Part shown: positions 1 through 3,939 of the stretch, one piece after another
Numbering within the stretch: position 1 is the first letter of the stretch
Layout of the letters: each line of letters starts with the position of its first letter
Source of the DNA: an uncultured beta proteobacterium
GTDB lineage: Bacteria; Pseudomonadota; Gammaproteobacteria; Burkholderiales; Rhodocyclaceae
Direction: 5' to 3'
NCBI GenBank assembly: GCA_903932755.1
Contig: CAIZHL010000199.1
Span: 1-5,109, forward strand
DNA: 5,109 nt
Notes under the pieces: generated by a model
Seen by the model: the letters and a program-made list of their open reading frames with translations, nothing else
Databases searched by the model: none
Told to the model about the DNA's origin: nothing
Position numbers and translations under genes: made by a program

Positions 1-185
1 ATGATGGCGCGCGCCAGTTCCTGCGTATGTTGCGAAGACAGCGGCTGCGTCGTGGCCGGCGTCATCTTGCCGTCGATCTTCATCGCTGGCGGGAAGCCGG
101 AGGTGATGAACAGGTCCGAGCCCTTCTTCTGCATCATCATCGTCAGAAGCTGGTACATGAATTTCAAACCTTCATCGCGTTCCAT
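1..185 (-). CDS. pilU: PilU, type IV pilus retraction ATPase (N-terminal fragment, cut by window edge)
   Basis: This is the first 61 codons of a leftward gene that runs off the left edge. The peptide starts MERDEGLKFMYQLLTMMMQK and continues through KKGSDLFITSGFPPAMKIDGK to QHTQELARAI. That is the PilU-type N-terminal PAS-like domain of PilT/GspE secretion ATPases, with the KGSDLFIT and GFPPAMKIDGK stretches seen. Family knowledge: PilU is an accessory hexameric ATPase acting with PilT in the cytoplasm at the base of the type IV pilus. The Walker boxes lie outside the window, so activity cannot be judged. The ATG at 185-183 is chosen because the peptide aligns with the usual PilU start and a GAGGT ribosome site lies just upstream. 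It is downstream of pilT on the same strand with a 117-bp gap, so the two may be co-transcribed. The choice of PilU over a second PilT rests on these N-terminal residues and on gene order. Confidence 0.93.
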   Translation of the reverse strand, partial: MERDEGLKFMYQLLTMMMQKKGSDLFITSGFPPAMKIDGKMTPATTQPLSSQHTQELARAI

Positions 186-190
186 GGTGA

Positions 191-195
191 ACCTC
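191..195 (-). promoter_or_regulatory. Ribosome binding site of pilU
   Basis: On the minus strand GAGGT stands 5 bases before the pilU ATG at 185-183. It supports that start codon. No convincing -10/-35 pair was found in the 117-bp gap upstream. Confidence 0.6.
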
Positions 196-232
196 GTCAA
201 TCAATTTGAGCCGCAACGCGGCGATCTAACAT

Positions 233-269
233 AGTCACCTCCCCGCGAGGGGAGGAAGGGAGGGGCGGG
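233..269 (-). repeat. C-rich intergenic hairpin element, copy 1 (pilT-pilU gap)
   Basis: Read on the minus strand this stretch begins CCCGCCCC, has TTCC in the middle, and ends with a hairpin whose 7-bp arms CCTCCCC/GGGGAGG (plus-strand 238-244 and 249-255) enclose a 4-base loop, followed by TGACT. A closely similar element in the same 5'-3' order occurs at 3854-3888 on the plus strand, also 3' of a gene. No run of T follows the stem, so it is not a textbook intrinsic terminator. It starts 34 bp past the pilT stop and its hairpin lies about 50 bp before the pilU ATG. Plausible roles are a dispersed intergenic repeat, an mRNA-stabilising stem, or a weak transcription attenuator; the sequence does not decide between them. 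Confidence 0.5.
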
Positions 270-286
270 TGTAACCTGTCCGTCAG

Positions 287-320
287 GACAATTTCCCTGG
301 CATCAGCCAGGGAAATTGTC
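287..320 (-). repeat. Perfect 14-bp inverted repeat over the pilT stop codon
   Basis: The arms at 287-300 and 307-320 are exact reverse complements over all 14 bases, with a 6-base loop at 301-306. On the pilT (minus) strand the first arm encodes the PilT C-terminus (Asp-Asn-Phe-Pro-Gly), the TGA stop at 305-303 lies in the loop, and the second arm is the start of the 3' untranslated region. The next bases on that strand are CTGACGGACAGG, with no T-run, so a classical Rho-independent terminator is unlikely. A 3'-end stabilising or partial termination stem between pilT and pilU is the best guess. Confidence 0.6.
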
Positions 321-1346
321 TTTGTTGGCGGCCTTGGCGCGGGCCTCTCCGGGGGAAATTATTTTTTTCTTGACCAGGTCCTGCAGGTTCTGGTCCAGCG
401 TCTGCATGCCGAACTGCTGGCCGGTCTGGATCGCGGAGTACATCTGCGCCACCTTGGCCTCGCGGATCAGGTTGCGGATGGCCGGCGTGCCGACCATGAT
501 CTCGTGCGCGGCGACGCGGCCCTTGCCGTCCATGGTCTTGCACAGGGTCTGCGAAATCACCGCCTTGAGGGATTCGGACAACATGGCGCGGATCATTTCC
601 TTCTCGGCGGCGGGGAACACGTCGATGATGCGGTCGATGGTCTTCGCCGCGGAAGACGTGTGCAGCGTGCCGAACACCAGGTGGCCGGTTTCGGCGCCGG
701 ACATGGCCAGCCGGATGGTTTCCAGGTCGCGCATTTCGCCCACCAGGATCACGTCCGGATCTTCGCGCAGCGCCGAGCGCAGCGCGTTGTTGAAAGACAG
801 GGTGTGCGGGCCGACCTCGCGCTGGTTGATCAGGCACTTCTTGGATTCATGGACGAACTCGATCGGATCCTCGACGGTCAGGATGTGGCCGTATTCGCTT
901 TCGTTCTTGTGGTTGACCATGGCGGCCAGCGTGGTCGACTTGCCGGAGCCGGTCGGCCCGGTCACCAGCACCAGGCCGCGCGGCTGGTCGGCCAGTTCCT
1001 CGAAAATCTTCGGCGCGCCGAGATCCTCGAGCGACAGGATCTTCGACGGAATGGTCCGCATCACCGCCGCCGCGCCGCGGTTCTGGACGAAGGCATTGAC
1101 GCGGAAGCGGGCCAGGTTCGGCACGGCGAAGGAAAAGTCGCACTCGAGATTTTCCTCGTAGGCCTTGCGCTGCCCGTCATTCATGATGTCATAGATCATG
1201 GCATGCACGTCCTTGTGCTCCATGGCCGGCAGGTTAATGCGCCGGATGTCGCCATGGACGCGGATCATCGGCGGCAGGCCGGATGACAGATGCAGGTCGG
1301 ATGCCTTGTTCTTGACGATGAAAGTCAGCAGTTCGGTGATGTCCAT
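303..1346 (-). CDS. pilT: PilT, type IV pilus retraction ATPase
   Basis: This 347-residue protein is essentially full family length (about 344-347). It powers depolymerisation of type IV pili from the cytoplasmic side, driving twitching motility and DNA uptake. Seen in order: the N-terminal PAS-like domain (about 1-100) with KASDLHLSSGLPPMIRVHGD; Walker A GPTGSGKST at 130-138; the Asp box TVEDPIE at 157-163; Walker B with DVILVGEMRD at 197-206; the His box TGHLVFGTLHT at 220-230; and AIRNLIRE at 289-296, the C-terminal motif known to be needed for retraction by PilT. All catalytic motifs are intact. The ATG at 1346-1344 is preceded by AGGAAAG and gives the standard MDITELL N-terminus. It is divergent from yggS across 46 bp, like E. 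coli yggR/yggS. Oddities: an A7 run encodes Lys326-328, and the last codons form one arm of a 14-bp hairpin. Confidence 0.98.
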   Translation of the reverse strand: MDITELLTFIVKNKASDLHLSSGLPPMIRVHGDIRRINLPAMEHKDVHAMIYDIMNDGQRKAYEENLECDFSFAVPNLARFRVNAFVQNRGAAAVMRTIPSKILSLEDLGAPKIFEELADQPRGLVLVTGPTGSGKSTTLAAMVNHKNESEYGHILTVEDPIEFVHESKKCLINQREVGPHTLSFNNALRSALREDPDVILVGEMRDLETIRLAMSGAETGHLVFGTLHTSSAAKTIDRIIDVFPAAEKEMIRAMLSESLKAVISQTLCKTMDGKGRVAAHEIMVGTPAIRNLIREAKVAQMYSAIQTGQQFGMQTLDQNLQDLVKKKIISPGEARAKAANKDNFPG

Positions 1347-1351
1347 GAGCG

Positions 1352-1358
1352 CTTTCCT
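1352..1358 (-). promoter_or_regulatory. Ribosome binding site of pilT
   Basis: On the minus strand AGGAAAG lies 5 bases before the pilT ATG at 1346-1344, with the AGGA core 8 bases away. This is normal spacing and supports the annotated start. Confidence 0.65.
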
Positions 1359-1373
1359 GTAGAGGGGGTGCGA

Positions 1374-1379
1374 TATACT
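1374..1379 (+). promoter_or_regulatory. Candidate -10 box for the yggS-proC-yggT-yggU operon
   Basis: TATACT matches the sigma70 -10 consensus at 5 of 6 positions and is the only AT-rich hexamer in this short divergent gap that faces yggS. The -35 region around 1351-1357 (GCTTTCC) is a poor match. A start about 7 bases downstream would fall near 1386, leaving only some 7 bases before the yggS ATG at 1393. The box overlaps TATATC on the opposite strand (1377-1372), a weaker possible -10 for pilT. Promoter assignment is inference. Confidence 0.35.
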
Positions 1380-1392
1380 TTGCAGCCGCTAT

Positions 1393-2088
1393 ATGACATC
1401 AATCGCCGCCAACTTGCAAGCTGTGCGTGCACGCATTACCGCTGCCTGCATCGCCGCCGGGCGGGCAACGGAATCCGTGCAATTGCTGGCCGTTTCCAAG
1501 ACTTGGCCGGCCGCTCTGGTGCGCGAGGCCGCCGCCGCGGGCCAGCGCGCCTTCGGCGAAAACTACGTGCAGGAAGCGGTCGCCAAGGCGGCCGAACTGC
1601 GGGATTTCGCCCTTGAGTGGCATTTCATCGGCCCGCTGCAAAGCAACAAGTCAAGGTTGGTGGCCGAGAACTTTTCCTGGGTGCACTCGGTGGAGCGTCT
1701 GAAAATCGCCGAGCGGCTTGCCGCACAGCGCCCTGCGGACCTGCCGCCGCTGCAGGTCTGCCTACAGGTGAATATCTCGGGCGAAGCGTCAAAGAGCGGC
1801 TGCGCACCCGAACAGTGCATCGACCTGGCGGCCGCCATCGGCAAACTGCCGGGACTGCGCCTGCGGGGGTTGATGGCCATACCCGAACCGACCGCTGATG
1901 GCGCACGTCAGCGACGGCAATTCGCCCTGCTGCGACAGACTCAGGAAGCCATAAACCGCGGACTGGGCATCAGTCTCGACACTTTGTCGATGGGCATGAG
2001 CGACGACCTCGAGGCGGCGATAATGGAGGGCGCAACCATCGTGCGCATCGGCACCGCAATTTTCGGAAAACGGGAGACCACGACATGA
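1393..2088 (+). CDS. yggS: YggS/PLPBP-family pyridoxal phosphate homeostasis protein
   Basis: This 231-residue protein is typical length for the family. It has the fold type III PLP-binding barrel, like the N-terminal domain of alanine racemase, but no known enzyme activity. Family knowledge gives it a role in cytoplasmic vitamin B6 and amino/keto-acid homeostasis. Seen: LLAVSKTWPA with Lys36, the expected Schiff-base lysine; FGENYVQE at 54-61; WHFIGPLQSNK at 76-86; LRGLMAIPEP at 157-166; SMGMSDDLEAAI at 199-210; and the phosphate-binding RIGTAIFG at 218-225. The start MTSIAANLQAVRARI matches the usual YggS N-terminus, so the ATG at 1393 is favoured. There is no Shine-Dalgarno sequence ahead of it. 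It is the first gene of the rightward cluster and overlaps proC by 4 bp (ATGA), an arrangement conserved widely and reflected in the eukaryotic name PROSC. Confidence 0.96.
   Translation: MTSIAANLQAVRARITAACIAAGRATESVQLLAVSKTWPAALVREAAAAGQRAFGENYVQEAVAKAAELRDFALEWHFIGPLQSNKSRLVAENFSWVHSVERLKIAERLAAQRPADLPPLQVCLQVNISGEASKSGCAPEQCIDLAAAIGKLPGLRLRGLMAIPEPTADGARQRRQFALLRQTQEAINRGLGISLDTLSMGMSDDLEAAIMEGATIVRIGTAIFGKRETTT
2072..2076 (+). promoter_or_regulatory. Ribosome binding site of proC inside the yggS 3' end
   Basis: GGGAG lies 8 bases before the proC ATG at 2085, within the last codons of yggS. With the ATGA stop/start overlap it suggests translational coupling of proC to yggS, with some independent ribosome loading. 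Confidence 0.6.
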
Positions 2089-2897
2089 AAATCACCTTCA
2101 TCGGCGGCGGCAACATGGCTGTCGCCCTCATCAGCGGCCTCTACCGGCAGGGATTTTCCGCAGCGGCAATCGAGGTCGTCGAGCCCTTCGCCGAAGCCCG
2201 CGATGCGCTTGCCGACCGCTTCGGCGTGCGCTGCACGGCGACCGTCGATGCCGCGGCACTGAACGCCCAGGTCCTGGTGCTGGCGGTGAAACCGCAGCAA
2301 ATGAAGGAAGCGCTGGCGCCGCTGGCGGGCAAGCTCGGCGCGCAGCTGGTGGTCAGCATCGCCGCCGGCATGCGCCTCGCGGACATCTCGCGCTGGCTCG
2401 GCGGCTACCGCCACGTGGTGCGCACCATGCCCAACACGCCGGCCCTGATCGGCGCCGGCATCACCGGCCTGTGCGCCGATCCCGGCGTCAACCAGGACGG
2501 CCGGGACAACGCCGAAAACCTCATGCGCGCCGTCGGCGGCACCTTCTGGGTGCATGACGAGGCGCAGATGGACGCCGTCACCGCCATCTCGGGCAGCGGT
2601 CCCGGCTATGTCTTCTATTTCCTCGAAGCCATGGAAAAGGCCGCGCTCGATCTCGGCTTCGATGCCGAGACGGCGCGCCGGATCAGCATCGAAACCTTTT
2701 CCGGCGCGTCCAGGCTGGCGGCGCAGAGCAGCGAATCGCTGTCGACGCTGCGCAGCCGCGTGACATCGAAGGGCGGCACCACGGAGGCCGCACTGCTCGC
2801 CTTCGATGCCGGCGCCGTTGCCGCCGGCATCGAGCGCGGCATCATGGCGGCCGATGCGCGCGGACGCGAACTGGGCGACTTGCTCGGCAAGGACTAG
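2085..2897 (+). CDS. proC: ProC, pyrroline-5-carboxylate reductase
   Basis: This 270-residue protein is full family length. It reduces 1-pyrroline-5-carboxylate to L-proline with NAD(P)H, the last step of proline biosynthesis, in the cytoplasm. Seen in order: the N-terminal Rossmann nucleotide-binding loop MKITFIGGGNMA at 1-12; AVKPQ at 67-71; VVSIAAGM at 89-96; RTMPNTPALIGAG at 113-125; the dimerisation/catalytic segment AISGSGPGYVFYFLEAM at 167-183; and the P5CR signature RVTSKGGTTEAAL at 225-237. The Lys in TSKGGTT, where E. coli has Pro, is a variant I recall from pseudomonads and not a defect. The ATG at 2085 lies in an ATGA overlap with the yggS stop and has a GGGAG site ahead of it. 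It is the second gene of the cluster, 9 bp ahead of yggT. Confidence 0.97.
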   Translation: MKITFIGGGNMAVALISGLYRQGFSAAAIEVVEPFAEARDALADRFGVRCTATVDAAALNAQVLVLAVKPQQMKEALAPLAGKLGAQLVVSIAAGMRLADISRWLGGYRHVVRTMPNTPALIGAGITGLCADPGVNQDGRDNAENLMRAVGGTFWVHDEAQMDAVTAISGSGPGYVFYFLEAMEKAALDLGFDAETARRISIETFSGASRLAAQSSESLSTLRSRVTSKGGTTEAALLAFDAGAVAAGIERGIMAADARGRELGDLLGKD

Positions 2898-2906
2898 CCG
2901 ATCCAC

Positions 2907-3485
2907 ATGCTGACCCAGATCATCCTCTTCCTGCTCGACACGGCCTGCGACTTCTTCTCGCTGGCATTGCTGGTGCGCTTCGCCATGCAATGGGCGCGCA
3001 CGCCCTTCCGCAACCCGCTGGGACAGTTCATCGTCGCCGTCACCGACTGGATGGTGCGTCCCGTGCGGCGATTGATTCCGGGACTGTTCGGCCTCGACAT
3101 GGCCAGCCTGTTCCTGGCCTGGCTATGGCAGGTGGCCTACCAGGGCATCGCGCTCGGCTTCAGCGGCGTCCTCGTCGCCGTGTCGCCAGCGCCGATTTTT
3201 GTGGTGGCCGTGCTGGCGCTGCTCGAGCTGGTAAAGATCGGGCTTTACCTGATCATGGGTGCGGTGCTGATTTCGGCGGTATTTTCCTGGGTCAATCCCC
3301 ATGCCCCGCTGGCCGGGACCTTCAATGCCGTCACGCAGCCATGGCTGCGTCCCTTTCGCCGCTTCATCCCGCCGGTCGGCGGCGTCGACCTCTCGCCGCT
3401 GGCGCTGCTGCTGGTGCTGCAGGTCGCGCTCTTCGTCCTCGACGGCCTGCGCCGCAGCGTCCTGCCGCTGATGCTCGTCTCGTGA
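2907..3485 (+). CDS. yggT: YggT-family inner-membrane protein with two YGGT repeats
   Basis: This 192-residue, very hydrophobic protein fits the usual family size of roughly 180-200. The two halves repeat: LLVRFAMQWARTPFRNPLGQ then TDWMVRPVRRLIPGLFGLDM (about 21-65), and VLISAVFSWVNPHAPLAGTF then TQPWLRPFRRFIPPVGGVDL (about 120-162). Each carries the P-x-RRxIP core of the YGGT domain. Likely membrane segments lie near 4-28, 66-90, 97-125 and 163-188. No signal peptide cleavage site is evident. The molecular function is not established; homologues have been linked to osmotic or ion stress and to cell-envelope processes, but nothing here settles that. The ATG at 2907 follows the proC stop by 9 bp. 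The nearest ribosome site, AAGGA at 2889-2893, is rather distant (13 bases), so coupling to proC is probable. Confidence 0.94.
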   Translation: MLTQIILFLLDTACDFFSLALLVRFAMQWARTPFRNPLGQFIVAVTDWMVRPVRRLIPGLFGLDMASLFLAWLWQVAYQGIALGFSGVLVAVSPAPIFVVAVLALLELVKIGLYLIMGAVLISAVFSWVNPHAPLAGTFNAVTQPWLRPFRRFIPPVGGVDLSPLALLLVLQVALFVLDGLRRSVLPLMLVS

Positions 3486-3495
3486 ACGGCTCGAC

Positions 3496-3780
3496 ATGAG
3501 CTGGCTGGTCGCCGACGGCCAGGGCGTCACGCTGCGGCTGCACATCCAGCCCGGCGCGAAGAAAACGGAAGTGGTCGGCATGCACGGTGACGCGCTGAAA
3601 ATCCGCCTTGCCGCGCCACCCGTGGATGGCAAGGCCAACGCCTGTCTGCTCACGTTTCTCGCCGAAACGCTGGGCGTCGCCAAGTCGGCGGTCAGCCTCG
3701 TCAGCGGCGACACGTCGCGTGCCAAGCGGGTGCATGTCAGCGGCGTGACTGACGCCGAAGCGAAAGCCCGCCTGAACTAG
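3496..3780 (+). CDS. yggU: YggU/DUF167-family small protein
   Basis: This 94-residue protein matches the DUF167 family, whose members are about 95-100 residues. Seen: the conserved core HIQPGAKKTEVVGMHGDALKI (16-36), then RLAAPPVDGKAN at 37-48, LGVAKSAVSLVSGDTSRAK at 59-77, and a C-terminal KRVHV strand. The family is a small cytoplasmic alpha/beta fold with known structures but no assigned biochemical role. It is the last gene of the yggS-proC-yggT-yggU cluster, 10 bp after the yggT stop. The bases before the ATG at 3496 contain no good Shine-Dalgarno sequence, so translation probably depends on reinitiation from yggT. The start gives the N-terminus MSWLVADGQGVTLRLHIQPG, which fits the family well. 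Confidence 0.93.
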   Translation: MSWLVADGQGVTLRLHIQPGAKKTEVVGMHGDALKIRLAAPPVDGKANACLLTFLAETLGVAKSAVSLVSGDTSRAKRVHVSGVTDAEAKARLN

Positions 3781-3841
3781 CTCATGGCTTCGACTGCCAC
3801 CCTCAAATCATGAAACGCGTGCATCTTTGCCTGCCATGAGC
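3780..3841. repeat. 9-bp inverted repeat spaced by 44 bp at the yggU 3' end
   Basis: GCTCATGGC at 3780-3788, overlapping the last base of the yggU TAG stop, is the exact reverse complement of GCCATGAGC at 3833-3841. A short 6-bp stem GCGGGC/GCCCGC (3840-3845 and 3853-3858) follows directly. The long spacer and lack of a T-run argue against a simple terminator. It could fold in the 3' untranslated region of the operon or be chance. Confidence 0.3.
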
Positions 3842-3853
3842 GGGCAAGCTCGG

Positions 3854-3888
3854 CCCGCCCCCCTTCGCCCCCCTCACGGGGGGTTACT
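3854..3888 (+). repeat. C-rich intergenic hairpin element, copy 2 (yggU-pyrC' gap)
   Basis: The plus strand begins CCCGCCCC, has TTCG in the middle, then a stem of CCCCCC (3868-3873) and GGGGGG (3878-3883) around TCAC, ending TTACT. It matches copy 1 (233-269, minus strand) in block order and in most bases, with a few indels. It lies about 75 bp after the yggU stop and about 50 bp beyond the end of the convergent right-hand gene. There is no U-rich tail on either strand. In this convergent gap it may act as a bidirectional transcript-end stem. The rest of 3781-3939 shows no gene. Confidence 0.5.
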
Positions 3889-3939
3889 GATCGGCTCGCT
3901 GCGCTCGATATCACCAGCGACCCATTCGGTGGCTTCACG

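Noticed and set aside
210..222. GCCGC-AAC-GCGGC 5-bp stem in the pilU upstream region
   Set aside because: Too short in GC-rich DNA to distinguish from chance, and it has no U-tract or conserved partner in the window.
316..1161. Long plus-strand open frame (281 codons) antisense to pilT
   Set aside because: It lies wholly inside the intact pilT gene, has no recognisable domain, and long antisense frames are expected in GC-rich coding DNA.
504..1286. 260-codon plus-strand open frame opposite pilT
   Set aside because: A second shadow of the same gene, low-complexity (RRG, AGHG, LVGQ-type) composition, no ribosome site that decides it, no recognised domain.
2766..2786. Lys in the ProC signature (TSKGGTT) as a possible catalytic defect
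   Set aside because: E. coli has Pro at this position, but I recall Lys in pseudomonad ProC, and all other conserved motifs are intact.
1941..2990. 349-codon minus-strand open frame opposite yggS, proC and yggT
   Set aside because: It spans three clearly real genes on the other strand; its His-, Arg-, Ala- and Gly-rich composition is typical of a shadow frame and no family motif is visible.
3123..3725. Minus-strand open frame opposite yggT and yggU
   Set aside because: Covered by two family-matched genes on the plus strand; the product is rich in Gln/Arg/His without motif.
3810..3839. Tiny 9-residue open frame (ATG to TGA) in the convergent gap, as a possible leader peptide or small protein
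   Set aside because: No ribosome site, no gene downstream on that strand to regulate, and such short frames occur by chance.
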